A stretch of DNA of 64,000 nt from Labilithrix sp. (GTDB lineage: Bacteria; Myxococcota_A; Polyangia; Polyangiales; Polyangiaceae), in assembly GCA_019637105.1 (NCBI GenBank), contig JAHBWF010000020.1, positions 1 through 64,000 of the forward strand. Reading direction: 5' to 3'. The translations under genes were made by a program, and so were the position numbers. Positions 39,401-48,846 of this stretch are shown here, one piece after another (position 1 is the stretch's first letter; each line of letters begins with the position of its first letter). Under the pieces are notes generated by a model. That model searched no databases. It was not told the DNA's origin and saw only the letters and a program-made list of their open reading frames with translations.

Positions 39401-40855
39401 GTGAGGCCGGAGCGCATTCTCACGTCGTCCGCGGTCGAGCTCGTCGAGGCGATCCGCCGCCGCGAGGTGACGTCGACCGAGGTGGTGGAGGCTCACGTCG
39501 CGCGCGTCCGGCGCGTGAACCCGGCGATCAACGCGCTCGTGCGCGATCGCTTCGACGACGCCCTCCGCGAGGCGCGCGTCGCCGACGAGAAGTCGGGGAG
39601 CGTCCACCCCGACGATCTCCCGCCGCTCCACGGGGTGCCGTTCACGACCAAGGACGCCCTGCGCGCCGCCGGGATGCCGAACACCTCGGGGCTGTGGGCG
39701 CGGCGGGACGTCCTCGCCACCGAGGACGCGACCGCGGTGAGGCGACTGAAGGACGCCGGCGCGATCCTGCTCGGCGTCACGAACATCAGCGAGCTCTGCA
39801 TGTGGATGGAGAGCAACAACAAGGTCTGGGGCCGGACCAACAACCCGTACGATCCCACGCGGACCGCGGGCGGGAGCTCGGGCGGCGAGGGCGCGATCGT
39901 CGGCGCGGGCGCGTCGGTGCTCGGGCTCGGCTCGGACGTCGGCGGCTCGATCCGCATGCCGGCCTTCTTCAATGGGGCGTTCGGGCACAAGCCCACCGGC
40001 GGGCTCGTCCCCAACACCGGCCACTACCCGCCGGCGGTCAGGCTCCACCAGCGCTACGTGACGACGGGGCCGATCGCGCGGCGCGCGGCGGACCTGATGC
40101 CGTTCCTCCGGATCGTCGCGGGCCCCGACGGCGTCGAGGAGCACAACATCGAGCCCGCGCTCGGCGATCCGGCGCGCGTCGACCTCTCGAAGGTCACGGC
40201 GTGGGTTGTCCCGGACGACGGGCTGTTCTCGGTCGACGCCGCGATGGCCGGCGCGCAGGAGCGCGCCGCGCGCGCGCTCGAGGCCGCGGGCGCGCGCGTC
40301 GAGCGGCGGCGCGTCCCGGGGCTCAGGCGCTCGCTCGAGATCTGGTCGGCGATGCTGCACGAGGGCAGGGGCGACGAGAGCTTCACCGAGCTGATGGCCG
40401 CCGGCGGCGAGCTCCGGCCGCTGAGGGAGATCGGCAAGGCGATCCTCGGGCGGTCGAGCTACACGTTGCCGGGCCTCTTGCTCTGTCTGCTCGAGCGCGT
40501 CCCCGCGCTCCTCGAGGAGCGCTCGAGGCGGTCGGTCGCGCTCGGTCACGAGCTCCGCGCCGAGATCGAGGGCATGCTCGGCGAGGACGGCGTGCTCCTC
40601 TTCCCGTCGTACCCGACGGTCGCGCCCAAGCACAACGCGCCGCTGCTCGTGCCGCTGAAGTGGACCTACACCGCGATCTTCAACGTGCTCGAGATGCCGG
40701 TCACCCAGGTGCCGATGGGGCTCGATCGGCGCGGGGTGCCGCTCGGCGTCCAGGTCGCCGCGAAGAACCGGAACGACACGCTCACGATCGCCGTCGCGCT
40801 CGAGCTCGAGCGCGCGGCCGGCGGCTGGATCCCGCCGCCGCGCCTGCCGCTCTGA
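39401..40855 (+). CDS. Amidase (amidase-signature family)
   Basis: 484 residues. The Ser-cisSer-Lys triad is complete: K84 (TTKDA), cis-Ser S159 in TAGGSSGG and nucleophile S183 in GSDVGGSIR, with the same spacing as in FAAH (75 and 24 residues). It hydrolyses carboxylic amides; the sequence is closer to fatty-acid-amide-hydrolase-like members than to GatA, as no GatB/GatC genes are near. No signal peptide, so cytoplasmic. The GTG start at 39401 is 12 nt after TAATCA. The stop is seven bases from that of the convergent nuclease gene. Physiological substrate unknown. Confidence 0.88.
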   Translation: MRPERILTSSAVELVEAIRRREVTSTEVVEAHVARVRRVNPAINALVRDRFDDALREARVADEKSGSVHPDDLPPLHGVPFTTKDALRAAGMPNTSGLWARRDVLATEDATAVRRLKDAGAILLGVTNISELCMWMESNNKVWGRTNNPYDPTRTAGGSSGGEGAIVGAGASVLGLGSDVGGSIRMPAFFNGAFGHKPTGGLVPNTGHYPPAVRLHQRYVTTGPIARRAADLMPFLRIVAGPDGVEEHNIEPALGDPARVDLSKVTAWVVPDDGLFSVDAAMAGAQERAARALEAAGARVERRRVPGLRRSLEIWSAMLHEGRGDESFTELMAAGGELRPLREIGKAILGRSSYTLPGLLLCLLERVPALLEERSRRSVALGHELRAEIEGMLGEDGVLLFPSYPTVAPKHNAPLLVPLKWTYTAIFNVLEMPVTQVPMGLDRRGVPLGVQVAAKNRNDTLTIAVALELERAAGGWIPPPRLPL

Positions 40856-40862
40856 GGCGCGC

Positions 40863-42281
40863 TCACACTTCGAGCGTCGTCCCCGCCTCCGGGGCGACGG
40901 CGCCGTCGAGGCCGTTCTCCTTCAGCTTCGCGATCAGGGCCCGCTGGGCGCCCTCCTCGCCGTGGACCAGCGCGATCCTGCCGAGCGGCCCGCGCGCCCC
41001 GAGCTCCCCGGCGTACTCGACCAGATCGCGCTGGTCGGCGTGCGCCGAGAACCCGTTCATCAGCGCCACCTCCGCGCGGAGCTCTCGCTCGACGCCGAAG
41101 ATCCTTACGCGCGGTCGGCGCTCCACGATGCGACGACCCAGCGTGTGCGCGGCCTGGAAGCCGACGATGCACACCGTGTTCTTCGCGTCCTCGATGGTGG
41201 CCTTCAGGTGGTGGACGACCCGGCCCGCCTCGCACATGCCGCTCGCCGAGATGATGACGCAGGGCTCGGGGGACGCGTCGATCGCGATGCTGTCCTCCTT
41301 GTCGGTCACCCAGCGGACCTCCTCGAAGTCGAACGGCGACCGGTTCTCGCGGATGAGCGCGCGGGTCTCGGCGTCGTAGCACTCGGGGTGCAGGCGGAAG
41401 ATGTCGGTGATCTTCACGGTGAGCGGCGAGTCGACGTAGACCGGCATCTTCGGCATCCTGCCGCGGTGCTTGAGGGCGTTGATCGCGTAGAGCAGCTCCT
41501 GCGCCCGCTCGAGCGCGAACGACGGGATGACCACCTTTCCGCCGCGCGCGTACGTACGCTCGAGCACGGCCGCGAGGTCGTCTTCCATCGCGGCGATCGG
41601 CTTGTGGAGCCGGTCGCCGTAGGTGCTCTCGGTGATGAGCGCGTGGGCGCCGTCGACGACCTCCGGATCTCTCAAGATCGGCATGTGCTTGCGCCCGAGA
41701 TCGCCGGTGAACACGACGCGCTTGTGCTTGCCGCGCGCCCCGACGGCGGTCTCCTCGACGTCGATGGCGGAGACGGCGCTGCCGAGGACGTGCCCGGCGT
41801 CGAAGAAGGTGACGCGGACGCCGTCGGCGACGTCGACCGTGCGCCGGTAGGGCACGGCGACCATGCGCTCGAGCACGCGGACGACGTCCTCCGGACCGTA
41901 GAGCGGCTCGACGGGATCCATGTCGGCCTTGTCGCGCTCGATCATCTTGTTGATGAAGCGGGCGTCGTTCGCCTGGATCATCGCGGAGTCTTCGAGCATG
42001 ACGGAGCAGAGGTCGCGCGTGGCGGGCGTCGCGTAGATCGGCCCCTCGAAGCCTTGCCGGACGAGCAGCGGGAGCGCGCCCGAGTGATCGATGTGCGCGT
42101 GCGAGAGGATGACGGCGTCGACGGCGCGCGCGTCGAAGCCGAGGTCCTCGTTCTGGCGGATCGACTCCTTGCGCCGGCCCTGGAACATGCCGCAGTCGAG
42201 CAGCACGTTGGCGCGCCTCGTCCGGATCAGGTGCCTCGAGCCGGTGACGGTCCGAGCGGCGCCGACGAACTCGATCAACAT
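40863..42281 (-). CDS. MBL-fold/beta-CASP nuclease (RNA-processing type)
   Basis: 472 residues. The metallo-beta-lactamase motif H61-A-H63-I-D65-H66 is intact; further metal ligands are in DAGHVLGSA and FTGDLGR. The beta-CASP insertion follows, with ALERAQELLYAI and SASGMCEAGRVVHHL, and the C-terminal SAHADQRDL. This family (YSH1/CPSF73-like and RNase J relatives) mainly cleaves RNA endonucleolytically and sometimes 5'-3' exonucleolytically. No KH domain is present. ATG 42281 is 12 nt downstream of TACGTT. Function in RNA maturation or decay is the likeliest; a DNA-repair role is less likely. Confidence 0.9.
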   Translation of the reverse strand: MLIEFVGAARTVTGSRHLIRTRRANVLLDCGMFQGRRKESIRQNEDLGFDARAVDAVILSHAHIDHSGALPLLVRQGFEGPIYATPATRDLCSVMLEDSAMIQANDARFINKMIERDKADMDPVEPLYGPEDVVRVLERMVAVPYRRTVDVADGVRVTFFDAGHVLGSAVSAIDVEETAVGARGKHKRVVFTGDLGRKHMPILRDPEVVDGAHALITESTYGDRLHKPIAAMEDDLAAVLERTYARGGKVVIPSFALERAQELLYAINALKHRGRMPKMPVYVDSPLTVKITDIFRLHPECYDAETRALIRENRSPFDFEEVRWVTDKEDSIAIDASPEPCVIISASGMCEAGRVVHHLKATIEDAKNTVCIVGFQAAHTLGRRIVERRPRVRIFGVERELRAEVALMNGFSAHADQRDLVEYAGELGARGPLGRIALVHGEEGAQRALIAKLKENGLDGAVAPEAGTTLEV

Positions 42282-42287
42282 CCCCCG

Positions 42288-42293
42288 AACGTA
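42288..42293 (-). promoter_or_regulatory. TACGTT -10-like box, leaderless-type spacing
   Basis: Minus-strand TAnnnT hexamer starting 12 nt upstream of the ATG at 42281. Confidence 0.35.
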
Positions 42294-42365
42294 TGCGCTT
42301 TCGGCGCGCCCTAGTACCCGGACGCGTGAATTCGACCGCTCCGTCCCGCCCGCGAGGGCGGCGCC

Positions 42366-43553
42366 TCAGGGCGCGGTCGCGGCGACGAGGAGGCGCTCGA
42401 CGAGGTCGCCGAGCGCGGCGGCGCGGTCCGCCTCTCCGCTCTGGAACGCGTCCCCGTTCGCGAGGACGACCGCGCCGGCGCCGGCGCCGACGTCGAGGTA
42501 GAGCCCCGTCGAGGCGCCCGCGTCCTCGCCCTCGTGTCCGACGACGACGCGCCCGCCGAACCTCCGCACCTGCCAGCCGAGCGCGTCGGCCGGCGCGGCG
42601 TCCGGCATCTGGACGCGCAGCATCTCGTCGACGCTCGGCTTCGTCAGGATCCGCGCCCCGTCGAGCTCGCCGCCGCGGAGGACGGCGCGCGCGAAGCGCG
42701 CGAGGTCGCGCGGCGTCGCGAACAGATCGACGACGGGGTAGAGCGCGTGCGAGGGCGCGGGGAGCCGCGCGAAGCCCGCGCTGCGCGCGGCGTGCGGCGT
42801 GGCCACCGGCGTCCCGGGCGGCAGGCCCTCGAGCCCGAACGCCGTGGCCCGCATCCCGAGCGGCGCGAGCACGTGCGAGCGCGCGCGCTCGGCGAAGGGG
42901 ACGCCGGCGGCGCGCTCCACCGCGAGCGCCGCGAGCGACGGGCCCGCGTTCGAGTAGCTCATCGACGTGCCGGGGAGGGCGTCGAGGAAGACGCCGCCGC
43001 CGCCGGCGTCGGCGAAGTAGGCGCCGAGGAAATCGCCGAGCGCGACGCCGCCGGGATCGCGCGTCGCCGCGCGGTCGGCGATCGACGCCGTGTGCGTGAG
43101 GAGGTGCCGCAGCGTGATCGGCGCGTTCGCCCGCGGGTGGCGCACCGCGAAGCCTACGTACGTCGAGACGTCGGCGTCCAGCGCGAGCTTCCCCTCTTCG
43201 ACGAGCTGCATCACGCACGTCGCGACGATCGTCTTCGCGATCGACGCCGCCTCGAAGGCGGTGGCCGCGCCGGCGGCCTCGGCGCGCTCGACGTCGGCCG
43301 CGCCGACCGCGCCGCTCGCCGCCTCGTCCCGGGTGACCCACGCCCAGCCGACGGCGGGCACGCGCGCGCGCGCCCGGAACGGCTCGACGTCGAGCGCGCC
43401 GTGGTCCGACGTACGCGCGTCGTCGCCGCGCGCGGTCGACGCCGCGGGGCGAGCCTCCGAGCTCGCGTCGCCCGAGCAGGCGCGACACGAGGCGATCGCC
43501 CCCGCGAGCAACGCGACGGCGAGCTCGCGCGAGCGCCTGCGCTGCCGGCTCAC
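42366..43553 (-). CDS. Beta-lactamase-family serine hydrolase, lipoprotein-like
   Basis: 395 residues. The start GTG (43551-43553) overlaps the stop of the MFS gene as GTGA, so it is translationally coupled. A hydrophobic N-terminus with IASC near residue 23 suggests a lipoprotein signal. The class C beta-lactamase/DD-peptidase motifs are S104-I-A-K107 (SxxK) and Y-S-N (SMSYSNAGPS); HEG (VVGHEGEDAG) stands in for the KTG box. Such enzymes are esterases, D-aminopeptidases or penicillin-binding-like proteins. The coupling to an exporter suggests the pair processes and moves a small molecule, but that is inference. Confidence 0.82.
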   Translation of the reverse strand: MSRQRRRSRELAVALLAGAIASCRACSGDASSEARPAASTARGDDARTSDHGALDVEPFRARARVPAVGWAWVTRDEAASGAVGAADVERAEAAGAATAFEAASIAKTIVATCVMQLVEEGKLALDADVSTYVGFAVRHPRANAPITLRHLLTHTASIADRAATRDPGGVALGDFLGAYFADAGGGGVFLDALPGTSMSYSNAGPSLAALAVERAAGVPFAERARSHVLAPLGMRATAFGLEGLPPGTPVATPHAARSAGFARLPAPSHALYPVVDLFATPRDLARFARAVLRGGELDGARILTKPSVDEMLRVQMPDAAPADALGWQVRRFGGRVVVGHEGEDAGASTGLYLDVGAGAGAVVLANGDAFQSGEADRAAALGDLVERLLVAATAP

Positions 43554-44812
43554 TCGGCGACCGCGGAGACCTGCGCCGCGGCGCCCTTGCGCGCGGCGCG
43601 CTTCGGATCGTCGTTCGCGAAGACGAGGGTGAACGCCACGAACGTGGCCCAGATCGCCGCGAGGTGGAGCAGCATCTCGGCGCCGCCGAGCTTCGTGAAG
43701 AAGACGCTCGAGAGCGGCGGACCGAGCAGCATCCCCGCCGCGTACGCCGCGTTGTAGAAGGCGTTGGCGCGCCCGAGGTCCCGGCGCGCGACGACGACGC
43801 CCTGGAGCGCCAGGCTGACGGGCGAGATCGCCGCCAGCGTCGCGCCGGCGACGAAGACCGCCGCGCACATCGCCGCGAACGACGACAAGAGGACGAAGCT
43901 CGCGACCATCACCCCGCCGACGGCGCCCAGCGAGCGCATCACGAGCAGGTGCCCGTGACGATCGCCGAGGCGGCTCACGAGGGTGGTCGACAGGAGCATC
44001 CCGAGCGCGAAGAACGCCGTGATGAGGATCGTCCGCTCCTTGGGGACGCCCTTCGACTGGATCAAGAAGAGCGGCAGGTACAAAACGACGCTGGCCTGGA
44101 AGTAGCCGTAGGAGAACGTCGCGAGGCACGAGGTCTTGATCCGCCAGAGCACGCGCCGCGCGGGCGTTCGCTCGGCGCCGTCGTCCTCGTCGTGGTGGTC
44201 CGCGCCGCCGGCGGCCTGCGACGAGCGGCCGCCGTCGAGGCGGAGGAGGATCACGACCGCGGCGACGAGCGCGAGGACGCCGGCCGCGACGAAGCTGCCG
44301 CCGGTGCCGGCGCCGGCGACCACGCCGAGGGCGAGCAGCGGGCCGAAGACGTACCCGAGCCCGAGCGACATCGCGTAGAGGCTCATCACGAACGCCTTGT
44401 TGGTCGCGTTCGAGCGTGAGAGGAGCGCGGTCTCCGCCGCGACCCAGACGCCGACGGAGAACGCGCCGTCGAAGAAGCGCGCGATCGACAGGCCCGTCGT
44501 GGTCGTCAAGAACGGGAACGCCGAGACGCATGTGGCGTACCCGGCGAGCGCGACGAGCAGCGTGGCCTTGGCGCCGAAGCGCTGGACGATCCAGCCGGCC
44601 GGGATCGAAAACGTGACGATGCCCACCGCGAACGCCGCGGCGAGGCCGCCCATCGCGAGCTCGGGGATCCCGTTGGCCTTGAGGTGGATCGCGAGCACGG
44701 CGATCGAGACGCCGTAGGCCACCCCGAGGAGGAGGATCGCCGTGTAGATGATCCAGACGTTCCGGTCGGGGATGCGGGCGAGCGCGCGGCGGAGGACCGA
44801 GGGCGAGGGCAC
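43550..44812 (-). CDS. MFS transporter
   Basis: 420 residues, about 12 hydrophobic segments in two halves of six, separated by a charged loop rich in His and Asp/Glu (GGADHHDEDDGAERTPARR). The TM2-3 loop contains GWIVQRFGAKATLL, close to the MFS motif A (GxxxDRxGRR), and the second half has SRLGDRHGHLLVM as its repeat. The GTG start at 44812 is preceded by no obvious ribosome site. Downstream it overlaps the serine hydrolase. Likely a drug or metabolite exporter, or a sugar-type importer; substrate not predictable. Confidence 0.85.
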   Translation of the reverse strand: MPSPSVLRRALARIPDRNVWIIYTAILLLGVAYGVSIAVLAIHLKANGIPELAMGGLAAAFAVGIVTFSIPAGWIVQRFGAKATLLVALAGYATCVSAFPFLTTTTGLSIARFFDGAFSVGVWVAAETALLSRSNATNKAFVMSLYAMSLGLGYVFGPLLALGVVAGAGTGGSFVAAGVLALVAAVVILLRLDGGRSSQAAGGADHHDEDDGAERTPARRVLWRIKTSCLATFSYGYFQASVVLYLPLFLIQSKGVPKERTILITAFFALGMLLSTTLVSRLGDRHGHLLVMRSLGAVGGVMVASFVLLSSFAAMCAAVFVAGATLAAISPVSLALQGVVVARRDLGRANAFYNAAYAAGMLLGPPLSSVFFTKLGGAEMLLHLAAIWATFVAFTLVFANDDPKRAARKGAAAQVSAVAE

Positions 44813-45020
44813 GGGGCGCTCAGATGTAGCCTGCCGCGCCGGCGCGGAGAAGGACGCCGCGGCGCCGGCCGGCGTCGGCGCCCGCGGTCCAGGCCGCGCG
44901 CCGGTCGTGTGTGGGGTGGTGCGTCGATGAAGGATGACGCGGGTGGATCGAAGGAGATCCGCAAAGGTATCGCCAGCGTCTCGATCGACCCACCGTCGCG
45001 GACCCCCCGGAAGAGGTCGC

Positions 45021-45026
45021 TATACT
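45021..45026 (+). promoter_or_regulatory. TATACT -10 box, short leader
   Basis: TATACT 15 nt upstream of the ATG at 45036, the same distance as at 36181. The RNA start would fall a few bases before the GGGGGAG ribosome site. Confidence 0.4.
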
Positions 45027-45035
45027 GCGGGGGAG

Positions 45036-46733
45036 ATGACGAAGGCTCGCTTGTTCACGATTCCGTTCGCGCTGGTCGCGATCCTCCTTCTGATGGCCCA
45101 GGGGTGTGGGAGCGACGACGATCCCGACGCGTTCGGATCGAGCGGCGGCGGCAAGAGGAGCGACGGCGGCTCCGGCGAGGACCAGATCTGCCTCCTCAAC
45201 AACTGCGATCTGGATCGCGACTGCGCCGACTGCTCGGGCGAGCGGACGACCTGCTACAAGAAGGAGCACCGCTGCATCGCGTGCGGGCCCAACGCCGGCG
45301 ACAAGTCGTGCAAGAGCGGCAGCTACTGCACGAAGTACGGCGACTGCGTCCCGAACGGCGTCACCTGCGCCGAGGACAGCGCCGGCGTCCCGACGATCTC
45401 CTGCAAGAACACGGCGGACTGCGGGGCTTGCGGGCCGAACTTCCGCGTGTGCAACCCGGCCACGAACAAGTGCGTCGGCTGCTTGCCGGACAACATGACG
45501 AACTGCCAGTCGACCGACACGTGCAAGGGCGACACGTGCGCGCCGAAGTGTCCGAAGGAGTGCAACAAGGACGACGACTGCGGCGAGTGCGGCGTGCCCG
45601 GCAAGGAGGCCCACGCGTGCAACAAGCACGTCTGCGCGCAGTGCTCTCCGACCAAGCCCTGCGAGGGCGGCAAGGTCTGCGACCTCGATCACGGCACCTG
45701 CGTGAGCCCGTGCGGCCTCGGCCGCCCCGGCAAGTCCAACTGCACCGAGGACGGCAACTGCGGCGGCTGCGAGGGCACGACCAAGTGCAAGCTCCCGGTC
45801 AACGGCGGCGAGGGCGTCTGCGCCGCGCCGGTCAACGGGTGCTCCGACATCGGCAGGGGCGTCATCGTCCTGCCCGATCCGTTCAGCCGCTTCACGAACG
45901 CGTGCTCGGTCGACGCCGACTGCTCGAACGTCAGCGCCGATCTCAACGTCGGCAAGATCCTCCGCGACGTCACCGGCCTCGGCGGCATCAAGGACGGCAA
46001 CCTCTCCTACGGCATGCGCGCGTGCGCGTCGGTCGAGGTGCTCGACAAGAGCTGCGGCGTCTGCGTGCCGTGCAAGCAGGACACGGACTGCCAGGACATC
46101 GACGCGACGCAGGTCGCGGGCGACATCTTCGGACCGCTCGGCTCGATCGGCGCCGCGATCCTGCTCGACAAGGCGTTCGGCCCGAACGACCACAAGATCC
46201 ACATGTTCTGCCAGAACGTGGCGGGCGATTACGGCGTCTGCCTGCCGTGCCCGAACATGCTGGCGCGCTGCGCGCAGACGAACGAAGACGTCCCGGCGTC
46301 CGGCTCGTGCAACCACACGGTCTGCCAGACGGGCGACGCGCTCGGCGTCAACTGCGAGCTGCCGTGCGTCGCCGAGGTCTGCGCGAAGGATCCTTACTGC
46401 TGCATCAAGGAGTGGGACTTCCAGTGCAAGGTCGACGTCGACCTCTACTGCAAGAACAAGACGTGCGAGCCGGACAAGTGCATCTACCGCCCGGCGGGCT
46501 GGTACTGCTTCGAGGACCAGTCGAAGGGCGGCTACCGCTGCTCGGGCGAGCCGGGCGTCGAGCAGATCGCCGAGGGCAACCCGTGCGGGCTCAACCAGGA
46601 GTGCCGCCGCGAGGGCACCGGCCCCAAGGATCCGGCGATCCTCTGCACGTCGGAGACGAACCTCGACGGCTCGAACCCCGTGCCGGGGTGCCCGTACGGC
46701 TCGAAGGGCAAGCCGCGCTGCTTCGACAAGTGA
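45036..46733 (+). CDS. Large Cys-rich surface lipoprotein
   Basis: 565 residues from the ATG at 45036 (the frame reaches back to 44934 without supporting features). The signal ends LLMAQGC. The mature protein is made of cysteine-rich modules with the recurring pattern C-x2-D-x-DC-x2-C, for example CNLDRDCADC, CNKDDDCGECG, CTEDGNCGGC, CSVDADCSNV and CKQDTDCQD, which are EGF/dickkopf-like. The N-terminal half holds most of them; the second half has CCIKEWDFQC and CPYGSKGKPRC. This design (over 60 Cys in one chain) is typical of exported myxobacterial proteins of unknown function. A hairpin follows the gene. Confidence 0.8.
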   Translation: MTKARLFTIPFALVAILLLMAQGCGSDDDPDAFGSSGGGKRSDGGSGEDQICLLNNCDLDRDCADCSGERTTCYKKEHRCIACGPNAGDKSCKSGSYCTKYGDCVPNGVTCAEDSAGVPTISCKNTADCGACGPNFRVCNPATNKCVGCLPDNMTNCQSTDTCKGDTCAPKCPKECNKDDDCGECGVPGKEAHACNKHVCAQCSPTKPCEGGKVCDLDHGTCVSPCGLGRPGKSNCTEDGNCGGCEGTTKCKLPVNGGEGVCAAPVNGCSDIGRGVIVLPDPFSRFTNACSVDADCSNVSADLNVGKILRDVTGLGGIKDGNLSYGMRACASVEVLDKSCGVCVPCKQDTDCQDIDATQVAGDIFGPLGSIGAAILLDKAFGPNDHKIHMFCQNVAGDYGVCLPCPNMLARCAQTNEDVPASGSCNHTVCQTGDALGVNCELPCVAEVCAKDPYCCIKEWDFQCKVDVDLYCKNKTCEPDKCIYRPAGWYCFEDQSKGGYRCSGEPGVEQIAEGNPCGLNQECRREGTGPKDPAILCTSETNLDGSNPVPGCPYGSKGKPRCFDK

Positions 46734-46742
46734 CGCTCGCGT

Positions 46743-46773
46743 GACCGCGCGCGGCGTCGGCGCCCGCGCGGTC
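46743..46773. terminator. Hairpin terminator between convergent genes
   Basis: Arms GACCGCGCG and CGCGCGGTC (9 bp) with a GC-rich 13-base loop, located 10 bp after the Cys-rich lipoprotein stop and facing the HIT gene. Confidence 0.5.
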
Positions 46774-46830
46774 GCGACTCTCCTCCAGGCCGTCGAGCGC
46801 GGCGAAAACGGCGTCGGCGCGCGCGGCGGG

Positions 46831-47250
46831 TCACGAGCTCGGCGCGAGGCCGCGCCGGATCTTCTCGGCGACCTCGCGCATCTGCTCGTCGCTGGCGTAT
46901 TTGGTGCGCGGCCAGAAGAAGCCCTTGAGCCCGTCGCCCTTGGTCCGCGGGACCACGTGGACGTGGAGGTGCGCGACGCTCTGGCTGACGACGTTGTTCA
47001 TCGCGACGAACGTCCCCTGCGCGCCGAGCGCGCCCGGCACGGCGCGCGCGATCGCCTGAACGCGCTCGAAGAACGGCCCGACGACGCCGGCGTCGAGCTC
47101 GGGGAGGGTCACGACGTGCCCGCGCGGGACCACGAGCACGTGACCGTGGAACAGCGGGGTCTTGTCGAGGAACGCCAGCGCGACGTCGTCCTCGAAGACG
47201 ACGTGCGCGGGGATCTTCCCGTCGACGATGTCGCAGAAGACGCAGGCCAC
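46831..47250 (-). CDS. HIT-family hydrolase
   Basis: 139 residues of the histidine-triad superfamily, Hint group. The triad motif H-L-H-V-H-V is in SVAHLHVHVVPRTKGDG, and the N-terminal FCDIVDGKIPAHVVFEDD is characteristic. These enzymes hydrolyse phosphoramidates and aminoacyl- or nucleotide-linked phosphates such as AMP-lysine. Cytoplasmic, small and complete. Starts at GTG 47250, 12 nt after TAGACC. Convergent with the Cys-rich lipoprotein. Confidence 0.9.
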   Translation of the reverse strand: MACVFCDIVDGKIPAHVVFEDDVALAFLDKTPLFHGHVLVVPRGHVVTLPELDAGVVGPFFERVQAIARAVPGALGAQGTFVAMNNVVSQSVAHLHVHVVPRTKGDGLKGFFWPRTKYASDEQMREVAEKIRRGLAPSS

Positions 47251-47327
47251 GCCCCAGGTCTAGCACCGCGCGCCGCGCCGCGCCGACCCCCGCGCCCGCG
47301 CGCTCCGGGGGCGTCGCAGGGGCGCCG

Positions 47328-48839
47328 TCACCGCGCGTTCGCCTGGGCGTTGGCCTGCGCCCTCTTCTTGCTCGGCCAGCCGTTCCAGACGGGGCTGTAC
47401 TCGCAGGCCGGGCTCCACATGAGCCAGCCGTGGCCGCCGGACGTCTCCGCCGACTTCGCCTGCGCCAGGAGGTACTGCGCGTTGTAGTGGGTCACGCCGA
47501 GCGGGAAGGCCTGGAGCCAGGTCCGGAAGATCGTCGGGGCGCCGGTCGGCTTGAGCTTCTCGATCGCCATCTTGTTGCCGATCCCGATGATCTCGGGGTG
47601 GTCGGCGGGGTTCTTGAAGCCCATGTACCCCTTGTTGTAGTGCGACGGGTACGTCATCAGGCTGATCGCGTCGGCCTCCGGCGCGACGGTGGCGATGTCC
47701 TGGCCGAGGCGGTCGATGTCGTCCTGGTCGCCGGTGGCCGCGACGCCGAAGAAGTCGAGCGAGAGGTGGATGCCGGCCTCCTTCGTGACGGCGCGCACGC
47801 GCTTGACGAAGTCGCGGATGACGATCGAGCGCTCGTTCGGCTGCGGCAGCACCGCGACCTTCATCGGCAGGTGGACCGGGAAGCGCACGTAGTCGAGCTG
47901 GATCTCGTCGGCGCCGGCCTCGATGCCCTCCTTGGCGAGCTCGATCGCGTAGTCTTGCGCCTCGGTGTTCGTCGGATCGATCCAGTTGACGTGGATGGGC
48001 TTGCCCGTCGGCGTGTAGCGGATCGACAGGCGCGAGCCGGGCAGGTGCTTGTCGACCCACGGATCGTGGAAGCACGGGATGCGGAGGATGACGCGGACGC
48101 CGTGCCAGTGCGCGTAGCGGATCGCGCGGGCGAGGTCCGGGATGTTCTTCGCGCGGATGGCGCCGCTCTCGACCGCGATCTTCGCCTTCGACGGGTAGTT
48201 GACGTAGCCGTCGTAGTCCTTCGCGTCGAGGACGATCGCGTTGAGCCCGTGGTCGGCGACCTTCTCGACGGTGTCCGCCCAGCGGATGCTCGCGTACGAG
48301 CCGGTCACGAAGACGCCGCGGAGGATCTTGTCCTCCGGCCAGCCGAGGCGATCGTCCTTCGGGTCGGCGGAGGGGATGCGGGTGAGCGGGCGCGGGATCG
48401 TGATCGTCGCGCCGGGCGCGACGGCCTTGTTGCCCTTCGCGATCGCCGTCGCGAGCTCCTCGACGCGGTAGACCTCGGTCAGCTCGAGGTAGGCCGCGGC
48501 GATCGACGCCGTCGTCTCACCGGGCTGGACCCGGTGCGTGATCTTCAGCGGCTCGCCGTCGGCCTCGCCGCCCTTGGGGAGCTTGCTCTTCACGTAGGCG
48601 GCGACGTCCGCGGCGGTCACCTCCTTCTTGGTCGCCACCTTGGCCGCCGGCGCGCCGGCGTCACCGGAGCCGGCCGGGTCGGCGTCCGATCCCGTCGCCG
48701 CGCTCGCCGAGGTGCTCTCGGGCGATCCGTCGCGCGCGCTCTGCGGCGCGCTCGTCTTCGGCGTGCACGCGCACGAGAGCACGACGGCCGCGGAGGCGAG
48801 GCCGGCGCGCATCAGTCCACGACTCGTCTCCCTCACCAT
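47328..48839 (-). CDS. LysM-containing putative glycoside hydrolase lipoprotein (GH13-like/DUF4015)
   Basis: 503 residues. Lipoprotein signal ends LSCAC. A low-complexity Ser/Ala/Asp stretch follows, then a LysM-like module (about 95-150: ITHRVQPGETTASIAAAYLELTEV...KGNKAVAPGATITIPRP) that would bind peptidoglycan or chitin-like glycans. From about 175 the sequence matches the 'putative glycosyl hydrolase domain' family (VKGVFVT..LDAKDYDGYVNYPSK...YAHWHGVRVILRIPCFHDP...GADEIQLDYVRFPV...AISLMTYPSHY), a TIM-barrel of GH13-like fold. It probably acts on envelope or exogenous polysaccharide. The C-terminus is basic. Transcribed toward the HIT gene. Confidence 0.82.
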   Translation of the reverse strand: MVRETSRGLMRAGLASAAVVLSCACTPKTSAPQSARDGSPESTSASAATGSDADPAGSGDAGAPAAKVATKKEVTAADVAAYVKSKLPKGGEADGEPLKITHRVQPGETTASIAAAYLELTEVYRVEELATAIAKGNKAVAPGATITIPRPLTRIPSADPKDDRLGWPEDKILRGVFVTGSYASIRWADTVEKVADHGLNAIVLDAKDYDGYVNYPSKAKIAVESGAIRAKNIPDLARAIRYAHWHGVRVILRIPCFHDPWVDKHLPGSRLSIRYTPTGKPIHVNWIDPTNTEAQDYAIELAKEGIEAGADEIQLDYVRFPVHLPMKVAVLPQPNERSIVIRDFVKRVRAVTKEAGIHLSLDFFGVAATGDQDDIDRLGQDIATVAPEADAISLMTYPSHYNKGYMGFKNPADHPEIIGIGNKMAIEKLKPTGAPTIFRTWLQAFPLGVTHYNAQYLLAQAKSAETSGGHGWLMWSPACEYSPVWNGWPSKKRAQANAQANAR

Positions 48840-48846
48840 GCCTGCC

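Noticed and set aside
40856-40862. Overlap of the convergent amidase and nuclease genes
   Set aside because: Their stops are separated by seven bases, so there is no overlap; no hairpin was found either.
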